A stretch of 64,000 bases of DNA from Coturnix japonica (Eukaryota > Chordata > Aves > Galliformes > Phasianidae): positions 5,929,761 through 5,993,760 of the forward strand of contig NC_029526.1 of NCBI RefSeq assembly GCF_001577835.2. The letters are read 5' to 3'. Numbering within the stretch: position 1 is the first letter of the stretch; every line of letters begins with the position of its first letter. A model generated the notes under the pieces. The model did no database searches. It saw only the letters and a program-made list of their open reading frames with translations, and was not told the origin of the DNA. Below, piece by piece: positions 1 to 12,021 of this stretch. A program made the position numbers and the translations under genes.

Positions 1-206
1 TGCTGTTCACATGCTATATTGGTTTGATGCTCCTCACCTACAGAGATCTCTTTCTGGGGGGCTGGGGTATTTTTCTCACAGGTTTTTTCACACGTAACAT
101 CACAGCATAATGCCATGTGAGCTTGTCCAACTCTAAGCAGCCTGGTTTAACTCTGTTGTTCCTGTCTATTCCTTTCAATTTTTAAACCTTCTTTTTTTTT
201 GTCCAG

Positions 207-289
207 TCAGCTAACTTGGCGTATCTTCTGGGGATTCAGAAGGGCCATCAGCTACCAGCACCCACAGGAGGAAAACCAGCCAAACAAAG
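207..289 (+). ncRNA. Candidate exon of an unidentified transcript
   Basis: An 83-base block follows a good acceptor (a run of T ending GTCCAG at 201-206) and is followed by a donor-like AAAG/GTATAA at 286-295. One frame is open through the block, but the peptide matches no family I recognise. Such acceptor/donor pairs arise often by chance, so this is only a candidate, more likely non-coding than coding. Confidence 0.13.
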
Positions 290-1423
290 GTATAATTTTT
301 GCAAGTTTTAGTGGAAGTGCAGTGAGCTTTATTTCTTTCATTCATTACTGGTATATATTCATGATTTTCTCCCTAGTAAAGGAGGACCTTATAAATATTT
401 GTTAAATACATTGATGCACTACAATGAGTTGACTGGAGTTATGAACCTTGGGTCAGACTTAGGGTTTCAGACATCAAACAGGAATAAAACAGTTTTCACC
501 CTGGGTGAACTGGTCCAGAAAGCTTTTTTCCCTTTTCTTGTTATGCAAGCAAATGGAATATGGTCCCCTAAAATACTATAATCATGAACTACAAGCTATG
601 TTTATCTATAGGCTCAAAAAGGAATTGTGAGCCTTGAAAGTGGCATGTATAAGTATATATGAAAGGTGCCAAATTAGCATCAAATAAACAAAAGTGATGT
701 TCCAGAAAGCTGAATTCATTAAAGCTTCATTCCTTGTAGCAATAACAGAAGTTTTCCATGCTATCTGGAGCACCCCTGGCTTTTGAGAAAAGGAGATGTG
801 GTGAAAGTTAGAGTTGGTAAGAACTGCAGAAGGAGGCAAGGTAAGGTTTATTTTGAATAATAAGTTGTTATCTCAAAATGATAGAGAATGAGTTATACTA
901 CATTTTAAAAGACATTAGGCTTCAAATATAGCACCTGATAGCAGCGCTTATGAGCTTTTCTAAAAGGCTTCATGTTTTGTCTAATTTGGTTATAACTGGT
1001 TTGCATGAGCAATTCTTTTGAAATTACCTACAATGGTGGCACTGAAATGCAGTGACGTTGTTACAGACCTGGATTGGCTGAATGACTGAACTGACCAACT
1101 GCTATTTTCACAACAATTATGTGGTTTTTCTTCTTGAGGGGTTTTTAGATCAGATCCCTGCAGGAACAGAACGAGTGGAGTTTTAATTTTGTTATTATGA
1201 ATGTTTTGATATTACAGTAATGATTTTTTGATACTTGTTAATAAAACTTTGGGATTATAGTAGTGGAAGCCTCAGAGTAGCTTTCATAATCTATTGATTT
1301 TGTGTTTCATAGGGGTGATTTTTCTTTCTTTGTCACCATCAGTTGTTTGGTTTCTTTATTTTTGTGTATATTTCTGTGTTTTTGTCTACCAGCAAGTGCT
1401 GCTACTTACAAAGTATATGCAGA

Positions 1424-1465
1424 TTTACATTACCCTATCAAGCATGTTTACATTACCCTATCAAG
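1424..1465. repeat. Tandem 23-bp duplication
   Basis: The 19-base string TTTACATTACCCTATCAAG occurs at 1424-1442 and again at 1447-1465, a 23-bp period with a 4-base spacer. It is a local tandem duplication in non-coding DNA. Confidence 0.9.
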
Positions 1466-1983
1466 TGCCACCAGCACAGCCCAAGTTTCATAACACATCA
1501 TCATACTCAGTGGGAACTTTGCTTCAGGAAAAAAAAAAAAAGGCTCAGAACCCATCTCAGAGCAGGTAGAGTGTTTCTGATTGATGAGATTATGTTACAG
1601 TCTGTAACCCAAGATTTTGGCAAACAGTAGGTTTTACGAATTAATATAATTTGTGCCACTCAATTGCAAAATCTTTAAAACAGAAATCGTGTTGCTGTGT
1701 GCCATCCAAAGAGCATCCTGAAGATGACATAATTGTAGCTACAGCTGCGAAGTACAGAACCAGAGGCTTGCCTATAGGAGCTGTGCCCTGTGCTGCTTGG
1801 AGCTTCTTGCTGATGTATGCCACCAGGCATCCCTAACGCACCCTCATCAGCTAAGATGCAGTCGCTGCACTGGCTTGTCCAAACTTAGCCTTGTGCTGAT
1901 GAGCAGCAATAGTGATGAGTGTTAGTTTGTCCTTTGACTGCTGCCCAGTGCTCAGTAACAGTGGGGATTTGTGTCTCTGTCAC

Positions 1984-2439
1984 TGAAGTGAGCAATGCAA
2001 ATAACTTGTGAGAGAAGCAATATTAAGTTTATTGTTGCAAGATTAACAGAATAATAATCATAAATATGACACTAACAAGATTTGGGATGGTAGGGTTCAC
2101 AAGAGACCAATTGTATCTGGGGGTTTTCAAGTTAGTTGCACACCTGAGGATTTCCCCCTATTAGAGTGCAGTGTCTATAGCAGTTATGTTTGGCTGTCAG
2201 CAGATGATTGTGAAACCTCAATGAGTATTCCCTGAGAAGGCACATGGGGAGTTTCTAAGCCACAGCCTGCTGTGGTCCCAGAGAGCTCCAAGAGGTCTTG
2301 CTTAGAGTCACTATTTATAGGATCATTAGGTGATTGACTTTTAGAGAGTAGTTTTTCATGATTTGGGTCCTTTCCCATTTTTGGCTATGAGATAGCCAAA
2401 TGTCTTTGCACATAATTGCACCTTCATCAATTAACCACA
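1984..2439 (-). mobile_element. Solo LTR of an endogenous retrovirus (fossil)
   Basis: The element is 456 bp and reads TG...CA at its ends. It is flanked on both sides by the same 4 bases, TCAC (1980-1983 and 2440-2443), as expected for a target-site duplication. Read on the minus strand it has LTR architecture in the right order: a TATA box (TATAAATA, 2319-2312), then a poly(A) signal (AATAAA, 2033-2028) about 280 bases downstream, then a short U5-like end. No internal retroviral region adjoins it, so it looks like the product of recombination between two LTRs. A 4-bp duplication fits gammaretrovirus-like (class I) integration, but the family is not assigned. Legible signals and an exact duplication suggest a moderate rather than very great age. 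Confidence 0.75.
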
Positions 2440-2761
2440 TCACCAGATCTCTGGGTATGGCTGGGGAAGATCTGATCATCCCATGCCTGTAGCCTGTGGG
2501 TAACTGGGGGATGATGCAGGGTCAGGCTCTGTCCTGTAGGTAACAGGAAAGATGCTGTGATAGCTTGTAGACCTGCTATATGGAGGAAAAAGTAATGGTG
2601 TTGTGTGAGAGCTGCTCCACCACACTCAGCCCAATCAAAAATATCCATGAATTCTTGCAGGTATGCATTTATTTTTTGAGACATGCAATGCTTTTGTATT
2701 TTGGCTGAAAATTTCTCTCGAGCTAAAATGTTTCTTTGAGGCAGTATGAGAGGAAAACAAG

Positions 2762-2778
2762 GACAGACAGACAGACAG
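2762..2778. repeat. (GACA)4 microsatellite
   Basis: Four GACA units in a row are visible. Confidence 0.85.
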
Positions 2779-5599
2779 CAGTGGTGTGACCCTCATTTCC
2801 TTAGGAAACCAAGCTAAAAAAGAAAATGTAACCCCAGACCCTTTGCTGAGGGCTTTGAAAGCCAGGACAAGAACATACGTATCCCAGATCAGAAAAGCCA
2901 TCTGTGGATGTTCTTGGGGCTATGTTAAAGAAGTCAAGAAAATAAACCAGTTGTGAATAGCTCTTAAATCCTATTAAATTAACACTGTTATTATAATTAT
3001 TAACAAGAACATTAGTGTGTTAAACTTTACACATTTTAAAAATGGTCGCTTTCTATGGCAGAAGGTGGAGTGAGCTGCCTGGAGGGCAGAGTGTAGATGT
3101 GCATGCAGAGGTGTCCCTGGCTCTGACCCCACTCATGGAGCACTGAGGAGTGGGCTGCTGTCATATACTGTGCTGGTTAAACCAACCAGGAGAGGAAGCT
3201 GACATCAGGATCCCTTCCCCAGATCAGGCCTAGAACAGAGAGCAGAGAAGATTGTGATTTTTGTTTTGTGCAGCAGCAGGGAGGTACAGGTGTGGTGTGC
3301 AAGCTCAGAAGATGAAAGCCACGCATCCTCCCAGGGCCATGCTCAGCTACACGCCGTAGTCACTGAGAAGCAATTTGTAAGTGTTTAGGTGGGTGTTCAG
3401 TATCTGCATGATGTGACTTTAAAGCTTTACTGAAGCTCTTCAGTCAATTCACCAGTGACCTTGAGAGATCCTATTGTGCGTGCTGGTGATCGTGTAGTTG
3501 ATGTATTTCCACATGAGGCACTAAACCCTTTCGTATTGGAAAAGTCATTTGGTCTGTTAGAACTTGCATGGAAAAATACAAATATTTCATAAGGACAACC
3601 TAGCAGATTATTCTCAGGTTATTGATTCCACATTTTGTTCTGCTGAAAACCTGCTGCTAAACAGACCTCCCTACTGGAGAGACTGAGCAAAATGGCCATT
3701 AGATGGAGAGGCTCTGGGGATTTATTGATTAGACACGAGAACACTAATCATGTAATAGCAAAGATTGAGCATGCTGTTGTGATGACTATTTGCATAAAAA
3801 GCAAACATTTGAGTATTGGGAAGCTAGATGCTGTCAGAACATTAACAGTAACTGTCCCAGCTCTGGTCATATCCCTTGCCACATCCAGCAGGGCAGCCAG
3901 TTCACCAGGCTTCTCATTTTCCAGCATCTAAACAAACATTAAGTTAGCAAATATTTTTGCTTGCTAGGTAGATATTGAAAATGAAAATCCCATCTCCAGA
4001 AAACCTACAGGATATTGTTTTGCCTCTCAAGTACACTTGAAAATTGCATCAATTTTGGATTTTTTAAATGGCTAATGATTTTGTATGCTTCTTATAATCC
4101 AGAACTCAGTTTAATTAATTTCAATCGGTTCTTATAATCAAATTGTTGACAGCTTTCCTTCCCCCTGACAAAATGCTAATGTTGTCTTCAAGTATTCCAG
4201 ACTCAAAGGAGGAGGAGGCCCTTAGAATAAACCTTTTGTATGGTTTATTCTTTCCCACTTCAACTCTCAGGTATTTTTATTATGATTATGATTTCTGTCT
4301 TTTGTCAATGTCAGCTAGTAGGGTTAGTCATGAAAATCACCCACAAGTATTCATTGAGGACTTCACTTGAAGAACGGTGTAAAATAAAGCGTGCTAACAG
4401 AGAGGGTGTAGGTCATCAGGGGGCCCTAACCAGGCACTGAGCAGAGCTCTGAAGAGTGTGCAGGTGTTTGTCAGAGACATGGGAAAGTCAGTCAGAGAAA
4501 CAAATGGAGGGAGGTTGCGTATTTCATATTGTGTGGTCAGCCTTTGAGAGCGGTGCAACCTTCGTGCACAATTTTTAAGCACCACTGGGGAAAATGCATA
4601 GCTAATGGTTGTGACTATGTTGAAAAATGGTGTTTTGTAGCTGAGCCCTACCAAAAAGGATTATTGTGCTCTTTCTGTCTGTTGTAATTTACATGGAAAT
4701 AAATGGGAGGCTTTACTTTTGAAACAACCTCCATAGATGCCCTTGTGTAGCCACCTTGCAACCTAAACTCCACAGCAGAATATTCACTACAGTTTCTAGA
4801 AGCATCTAGAAGTAGAGGCTGAGAGAAATGATTTAGTATTGTTTGTGCTAGGGGCTAGAGCCTATGAAAAATCTGGTCTGTATTTCTGTACATGTGTGGA
4901 TGCAAACTGCACCGGCCCAGAACTGCTGGAGCTTCCCGTGCCGCAATGCTCTGAGGCATGTTGGAAACCACCAGTTCTGAATGAGTGTATGAAGACCTAT
5001 GATGTATGTGCCCATGATGTAGCTTCTCAAGTGCAATATGGCTTTGCTTATAAAGGTAGAAATCAAGATAACACAGATTGAGCTCTTCCTTAGATTAGAC
5101 TCCCCATGACTATGATACTGTGTACCTGGAGACTACAAGTCTCAATTCCTTGCAGATGGAAATCGGCAAGGTATCTTAAGTGCTGGTACCTCCACAAAGT
5201 ACTTTACCAGGTAGTGTTCTGAAACTCATAACTCCTTAAACGCCTGCTTGGCCTGCTGAGGGACTGGAGGATTCATTCTACATCTGATAAGAGGGATCAA
5301 ATTGTCTGTTCAGTGGGATAATCTTTCTGTTGTCAGGATGAAAAATCTCAGAGGACTCATGCTCAATGGTCTTGTAATTAAATGTTACACACTTGATGAG
5401 CATTGCATTGCAAGCCTCAAGGCTAATTTACATGTTACCACCAAAATGTCTTATTTCAGTTTGCTTGTAAAAATACTGTACAGGCATCGTTGCATGTCAT
5501 TGCGAATGGTTTGTTTCAGCGATGCTTGGGTAAGCCTCAATGTTACTAAAAGCTGTACATAATTACTGCTAAAGAGCTCTGTACAGAACCAATAATACC

Positions 5600-5790
5600 T
5601 CCCCTACAATAGCTGTTTTATTACTGAGATGGCTTTTGTGATGTGACCAACAATGCTAGGATCACAAACAAGCGGCCTGCCAGCTAATAAAGAATAGCAG
5701 TTGGGGGAAACAAAGTCATTTGATTCAATTATGGTATTATGTACATAATTACAGTCTGTGTCACTTTTCCTACAGTTGCCCATAATTCAC
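5600..5790. promoter_or_regulatory. Possible conserved non-coding element
   Basis: This AT-rich non-coding stretch has dense homeodomain-type TAAT/ATTA cores, e.g. AGCTAATAAAG, TTCAATTATGG and ACATAATTACAG, and no repeat similarity I recognise. Composition and motif density resemble developmental enhancers near neural genes. Conservation cannot be measured from one sequence, so this is inference only. Confidence 0.2.
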
Positions 5791-6648
5791 AAGAGTAAGG
5801 CAGGGTAGGAGGAAGGAGAGAATAATGAAAGTAAATAGAAGAAAGTGGTATGAGTAGCCATAGGTATGATGATATTATAATGTATTTACTAGCATATTTA
5901 AATGCTTTATGTAGTAAAAGTTACTTTTAGTGATTTGGGGCCACAGCTCATGTCAGTGTATTCATAATGGATGAGTAATAAGTGAAAAAGCTTCTCAAGC
6001 CTCCAGGATCCATTTAGCACATGTAGCTTTATCAGTTTCTTGTTTTGAGAAGGTCATCCCACAAGTAACATTTCAACAGAGGCATATCAGATGGACTGAA
6101 CTGAGGTTTCTTGAAATTCACAATTTCTTTAATACTTATTTGACTTCAAAGCAATGCTAAAGCACTGCAACCATTTATTGGAATATATTAATAATAATAA
6201 ATTAGAATTTCATTTGCTGAATTCAAGCTCTTAAGAAAAAATAACCTTGTGCAGAAGCAGAAAAAAAGGCAGAGATATTAGATGACTTACCCAGTTTGCA
6301 GCATGTGAGTGGGAGAATAAGAGACAGAAACTCTGGCCCCTGTCCTTTCTTCCAAGTCATATTTCTTGTGTTTGTGCCACAGTGAAATGATTTTGCATAT
6401 GTTCTGTCTCAAAAATATGAAAAACATATGCAATATGCAAAGCAGCTGATGGGTCTGCATTTTAGAATCTATCATCATTTATGAAATCTTGAAGCCTAAA
6501 GAGATTGCATGCAATTAATTGCACACAGTCCAAGAGACTGCAGCAGTTTACTGCCAATTTGTAAATAAAACCCAGCACGCAAAAGCACTTAGGCCAGTGG
6601 GGTGAGTTTCCATCAATAAAGGACAGGCAGTGTACAAATGCAATGCAA

Positions 6649-6682
6649 CACAATTCTTATATTTCAGCCTATAAGAATTGTG
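6649..6682. repeat. Perfect 13-bp inverted repeat (hairpin)
   Basis: The arm CACAATTCTTATA (6649-6661) is exactly complementary to TATAAGAATTGTG (6670-6682), separated by an 8-base loop TTTCAGCC. No T-run follows and no gene adjoins it. It could extrude as a cruciform or be the relic of a small inverted-repeat DNA element. Confidence 0.9.
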
Positions 6683-7636
6683 CTGACCCTCTAAGAAAAT
6701 GAAGTAATGCAAAGTCGTTGAATGCAGCTAGGCTTCTCCATTGGTAAATATTTTACATAATCCAAATGAAGAAATCCATGAAAATACTGAAAGAATAATT
6801 AAAAGTCATCAAGAAGTCCTTTTAGATTTAAATCTTGGCAAATACATCATAATGAATAATGTTGGTATACAGTGAATCATTCCAAACATGGGACTGCAAA
6901 GCAAAACTCCCATTATTTCTTGATTCTGACCATCAAATGATCTTTGTTATGAATATACTCATCCTGGTGGCTGGCCAATACCTGACTTGATTCCTTATCC
7001 AGTGCTGTCTAGCTCTCTTTGTATCACTGCTGTTTCCATCCCATATCTTACTGTTCCCCTCTGTTATGTTCAATAAACATAATATGCTTGGTGCCACTGC
7101 TGATCTGCTGAGCCAGTCAGTGTCCAGCTCAGTGACTCAGACTCAGTCTCAGCTTCAAAAGAAAAATGATGATGTCTGTCTTTCTAGATTTGAACCCCTC
7201 CAGTGAGTAGTATCACAGATGTGATATGGATGCTCAGTAATTACTGAAACAGCAGTTTGTCACAAGCTGCTGGGGGCACTGATGGACTAGTGCTTTGTGG
7301 GTATAGTTATGGGAAGGAAGATGTAAGAAAATATGGTAATTGTGACAGGCTCAGCTTAGTACTGTTTGGGCTTTCTTTTCAGGGATAAAATGTACATGTG
7401 CAGAGAGAGCTAGGTATCTATTTTTATCTGTCGTTCTTTCCACCTCTGTGATATTTAATATACATGCAAAAATTATCCTGATGAGAATCTGGGCCAGGCA
7501 GTAGCCACGTATACACTAAGCGCAGTATGTATCTCCTGTGAAGTTCACATACATCAGCAGTTTCCTAAACAAGTAGATTTGGCTCTTGGGAAAGAACAGA
7601 ACAGCCTGCATATCCCAGCCACCCTCCACACCAGTG

Positions 7637-7648
7637 CCACTAGGGGGT
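7637..7648 (+). promoter_or_regulatory. CTCF-like motif
   Basis: CCACTAGGGGGT matches the vertebrate CTCF core CCASYAGRKGGC at all but the last base. It lies about 8.8 kb upstream of the CBLN1 start codon. Occupancy is unknown. Confidence 0.35.
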
Positions 7649-9704
7649 CCTTATGATGCTGAATAAATAAAAAATCCCTTCCCCACAGCTGTGAGCTTTG
7701 TAGCCGATCCAGAGCTTAGTGCAGCATACAGGCACTTCCCTGCACCCTGTGAACATGAAAAAAACCACAGAAATCTAAAACTTCAGTCTTTGTGTAAAGC
7801 AGTTCTGCTTTTTACTTTCTTTCCTCTTATCTTGTAGTGCAAATGCAGCTTCAGAAATGAACAAAAACATCAAAATCCGCAGATTGTTAAGTAAATTCAA
7901 GACTGAGAGAGGATAAAAGAAAAAAAAAGAAAATGGACCTGGAGCCTGATAGGTTTTGGATGAAGCTTTACAAGAGTTGCAAAGGATGCCGTTGCAATGC
8001 GGACCCATCTGGACACACGAAACACAGGCTCGACTTGCTGCACAGCTGAAAATGCAGTATTTAGAGGTGGGAATGTTCTGCGTGGCCCAAGCATTATTAA
8101 TGGCACTTTGTTTCATAGCTTTGTAGTATTTAAACTATATTGTTCCAGTTACTGAAGACATTTTGTTTTTTGAGAAATATCTGTCTTCCCCAAAGTAAAA
8201 CATTATATTCCCATTCAGCATTTCTTTTCTAAGTTGCACTTGACTATAGTGATAGGTTTCCTTGAAAAGCCATCAGTGAATTTATGGCACAAATAGCTAT
8301 GTCTCTCCAGACTTTATTAATTCAGACATGCAAAATCTAAGCATCTACGTGTTGCGGTTGTTCTGTCTGTTGCGCTGCTGCAAACCGATAGCATTTCACC
8401 AGAAAAGCTCTCGTGTCTGCAGCTATCCTATTTTCTCTCATGTCACTCAAGCAAACTGCCTTGCAGCTCACCCGCACTGAGGTCGGAGCAGAGCCACAGG
8501 AGCTTGTAGAACCCGCTGGGGGCTGTCGTGCCAGGCACCCGCTCAGCCCCTGGGACCTGTGGGTGAGGATGCGAGCAGAGCTTCCCAGCACTGCTGGGAG
8601 CCAAACAGGCTTTTGCCTGAGTGAGTTCTGGGGGATGGGGCACTCATTCAGAGGCACAAACTGCCTCAATACTAAATGTGTTCAGAAGATGGAAATTAGC
8701 AATATTACAAATTCAGAAGGCAGCAGACGAGCACGTAACGTATTGAATATGAGCTCACCCCTCTTTTTGACCAGCTGCTCCCAACACAGCAACCCCTCTG
8801 ACCAATGCCACTGTAGCCTTTGACCTTATTCATCAGAGATATTTTGATGTACTGTGAGCAGTTTGGAACAGCATCCATATGCTCATTTATGGGTTAACCC
8901 TATCCTTATTAGACTTGTACTTTCCAGACCAAAGTCATGAAGGTTTGGTTGGCACACAGGGTTTTGCCCTCCCTTTCTGCTCCCTCAGCCACTGAAGTGA
9001 TCTGAAGTCATCCTTTTCAACTGAAATTTTTTAAGTGTTACCTTTATCTCTAGTTGCCAGTGTCTTTAAGAGCTTATCCCCATACCTCTTACTGCCATCT
9101 CTTGCTTCTGGAAAGCAAGGAGGCTTCCACTTCCTGCACCTGTTGCCAGCATCACTGTGGTTTCCCAGCACTGAAGAACCAGTGTGTACTGAGCAATACT
9201 GATGTTATACTGGGGTACCGATGGGTGTAAGGATGTGATTAGTCAATGCCACAAAGATTTTGGAGGACAAAACAGAGGAGGAGGGAAGAGTATTATTTTC
9301 TTTGGCCTTCACCTTCTGCCTTCCCTTGACATCTGCCCCACACAATCTGCAGGCAATCACAGTGAGCACTTCTTTCTCCTGCAGAGGCTCTGCTCCTTTT
9401 GGAAAAGGCTTCCACAAGGATACCAGCTGCATTAAAATCTCACTTGGTCCACTTGTTTTTGTTACCAGCCCTACCTGATTGCCCTACAAAAACAGAGAAG
9501 AATATTTTCCTTGCTCTCAAGAGTGAAGTCCTCCATTATCATGTCATGAAAGGAAATAGACTTCGGTAGCTAAGGAAAAATGCTGACTTTAAACCTGAGA
9601 TAAGGTTCTATCATTTACACTAATGAGCTCACTGGTGGGGAATTTGTAACATTTTATGATAAAAAGCAGCTATAGTCAGTATTTGATAGAATACTCTGTT
9701 TTTA

Positions 9705-9726
9705 AATTTATTTATTTATTTATTTT
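9705..9726. repeat. (ATTT)n microsatellite
   Basis: About five tetranucleotide ATTT units lie within a longer A/T-rich run. Confidence 0.85.
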
Positions 9727-9775
9727 TGCTGAAAATACACATAACTACTAATAATGTTCCCATCCAAATCCACAG

Positions 9776-9822
9776 AGGAGTAAATGCAGTGAGAATTGCC
9801 CCAGACGAAGTTGAAGTAATTG
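9776..9822 (+). ncRNA. Candidate exon of an unidentified transcript
   Basis: A 47-base block lies between an acceptor-like ATCCACAG (ending 9775) and a textbook donor TTG/GTAAGT (9823 onward). One frame is open through it (reads GVNAVRIAPDEVEVI) but I recognise no family. The next + strand candidate is at 11819-11902. Chance pairing of splice signals is a real alternative. Confidence 0.2.
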
Positions 9823-11204
9823 GTAAGTAACCCATTATTGTAGAGAGTTATTCACTAACCACAAGTTGATCTAAATTCTGCTGGGAGGGCTGTAAACACA
9901 TTTGACTAGTTGAATAATGAGTTAGTTACTCAGAAGGAGGAGAGCTTAATTAAATATTAATGTTAGGATCTTAATTGCTGATGACTTATGGTTAAAAGTT
10001 GAGCCTCCAGATCTGATAGTCACATCATGCCAGATTTTGTTTTTTGATGGAAATGTGCTCTGAGACTGTATGTCCAGTAAGTGCTATGAAAATGCAGAGG
10101 TATCCAATAGCCTTTTCTGGTATATTCTGCCAGAGCACTGATTAGCAGTAATGAAATCTAGTTACTGTAGGTTAGAAAGAATCAGAATGGACAAATCCAG
10201 CTGGAGAGACCAACCCTGCTATGAAACTGGTATAAGTGGATGCAAGCAATAGGGTGACAGTAAGCAGAGGAAAAAGAGATGTCTTCAGTTGAAGGGCTGG
10301 AAAACTCACAGTTTGGCTCCCATTGTGAGATGCGAATAAAATTCCAGCAATTTTTCTCTTCCCTCTGATTTTTTTCCAGCCTACCCCCTGAGTCTGAGAT
10401 GTTTAGACTTCATAATATCCCTGGTTCAATGCCTGGAAAAGCTGGCTAGAACTACAGTACAGTGCAGGGACTTCCTTGCATTACCACTTGCCCCTGTGCA
10501 CAGGCAAGAAATAAGTCCTTACAAAATTCCATGTGCTGGTTGTGCCTCTGCAACCTTGTTTATGGATAGCTCTGCTTTTGCAGTGATCTCTTCTCCTGAG
10601 GGGCATGGGTTTGACTCATCACTTTGATAGCAATTTGGGAATGGGTATTGGGTTGTATTAGAAGCACTTAATCTCATAGTAGAAATAGCGAAAAAGTAAA
10701 TAATGAACATGAAAAGTAGGATATGGGTTTGCTACTGTTGAGGATGAAAGAACAGATGAATTGGAAGAATGTAGTGGATAGCAGAAAAAGGTTTGGGGAA
10801 AATAAGAGGGATAGATGTTCTATAGGCTTACTGACATTTTTTTTTAACTCTGTGAGTCCTGTAAGGTGCTGGTAATACAGTACAGAAAGACAAGCTGACA
10901 AAAAGATTGGTCTGAGAGACTGAGAAATGGCTGTGATGCTGGTTTTGCATGCAGGCAGGTAATCACAACTACCATCATCTTTCAAGAAAACATGTTTTTC
11001 ACAAAAATATTGTCAAACTTGCAGCTCTTGTGCATCTCTGTCTTCATATGGCTCTTATTGCTCCAAGATTTGAATTTCTTAGTGCATAAAAGATTTTATC
11101 TAATGTCCTTTTCCTGTCTAGCTTCCCTCCGTGCTGTGCCCATCACTCTGTATCTAGTACAGATGAAATGCTGAAGTACTGCAACTTTTCTGTGAGAGGA
11201 GCAG

Positions 11205-11216
11205 CCACTAGAGGGG
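11205..11216 (+). promoter_or_regulatory. CTCF-like motif
   Basis: CCACTAGAGGGG matches the CTCF core at 11 of 12 positions, on the + strand, about 5.2 kb upstream of the CBLN1 start codon. Confidence 0.35.
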
Positions 11217-11818
11217 AGGATATACGCTGTGAAGTCCCCATCAGAACCCTGTCACTGAGGCTTCCTCAGTAAGTAAAAAATAAATCAGAATTTTACTAAT
11301 CATTTGTAGGCTGTCCTGGTATATCCTTTCAGGTAAAATATATTGAATGAGCTTATTTTTAGTATGGAGGTTTCAATGCTTATCTTGAAACACAGCCAAA
11401 ACTAAGGGCCAAGGGAAAAAAAAATCATTGGCTAAATTACACAGAGATGATTGGATTACTTGCTCAAACACAGCTCCTAATTCTGGATTTAAATAGAATC
11501 TCCAAATACAACAGAACTGTTGCAGAAAATAAAGCTAGCCAACAGCCTCTAATAGCTCCTAATTATTAGGAGTTTCAGTTAAAATTTGGACAGTGTTGGT
11601 CTTAATTCTTTTAAATCAGAAGAGACAGCATGACCATGGTATCCCCATTTACAATTACAGTGAGCACACACACTGTTTCAGCACATGCTGGCTTTAGCTG
11701 AGTGTTTTCTGGCAAGGTGGGTTGGGGTTTTGCTCTGTTAAAGTTCAGTTACCTATTTGAATAGCAAATAATTTTCAATTTGAGTTATTTCTTTGTAACA
11801 ATGCACTTGTTTTGACAG

Positions 11819-11902
11819 AAGTGTCTGACAAGAAAGACTGGTCAAGCTCCTGATGCCAGCATCTTTGCTTGCTTAAGGAAGTTTTTGCACCTAAAAGAAA
11901 AG
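11819..11902 (+). ncRNA. Candidate exon of an unidentified transcript
   Basis: An 84-base block follows TTTTGACAG (ending 11818) and ends at a strong donor AAG/GTGAGT (11903 onward). It is open for 28 codons in phase 0-0 (starts KCLTRKTGQAPD), but the peptide is not recognised. It could be an exon of an upstream lncRNA or a chance pairing of signals. Confidence 0.2.
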
Positions 11903-12001
11903 GTGAGTAACTTTCATGACATCAGTAATACCACAGAGATCTGCCGCTTAAAAAGACGCTCTTTCAAGGTAAGACTGAAACCCAAAGTTACTTTAAAATA
12001 G

Positions 12002-12021
12002 GAAAGAAAGAAAGAAAGAAA
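12002..12021. repeat. (GAAA)5 microsatellite
   Basis: Five GAAA units in a row, next to AAGCTTGG. Confidence 0.85.

Larger units (their letters stand above)
1..1983. other. Intergenic DNA, left edge
   Basis: No protein-coding gene is recognised here. The open frames are short (under about 95 codons), overlap one another on both strands and show no domain or low-complexity bias typical of coding sequence. The stretch is AT-rich. It holds one weak splice-bounded candidate exon (207-289), a tandem 23-bp duplication (1424-1465) and a short A-run near 1529. If human synteny holds, the region lies on the ZNF423 side of CBLN1, but no zinc-finger exon is visible. Confidence 0.6.
2444..7636. other. 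Intergenic DNA upstream of CBLN1 (distal)
   Basis: No gene is recognised. The open frames are under about 90 codons and unrelated to known families. One at 4839-5081 is cysteine-rich but has no acceptor/donor context or recognisable domain. The stretch contains a CAGA microsatellite, a possible conserved element near 5600-5790, a palindrome TGCAATTAATTGCA at 6510-6523 and a strong inverted repeat at 6649-6682. Confidence 0.6.

Noticed and set aside
1641-1823. Short minus-strand frame resembling a retroviral RNase H/pol segment (AYISKKLQ)
   Set aside because: The similarity is only a few residues, and the frame lies outside the target duplications of the nearby solo LTR, so it is not part of that element.
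4839-5081. Cysteine-rich 80-codon frame suggesting a small secreted protein
   Set aside because: No signal peptide, no matching splice sites, an overlapping 72-codon frame on the opposite strand, and the cysteine spacing matches no family I know.
7080-7130. Poly(A) signal and short palindrome (TTATGTT/AACATAA) as the end of an LTR or transcript
   Set aside because: No upstream coding region, LTR termini or flanking duplication could be found. AATAAA is frequent in AT-rich DNA.
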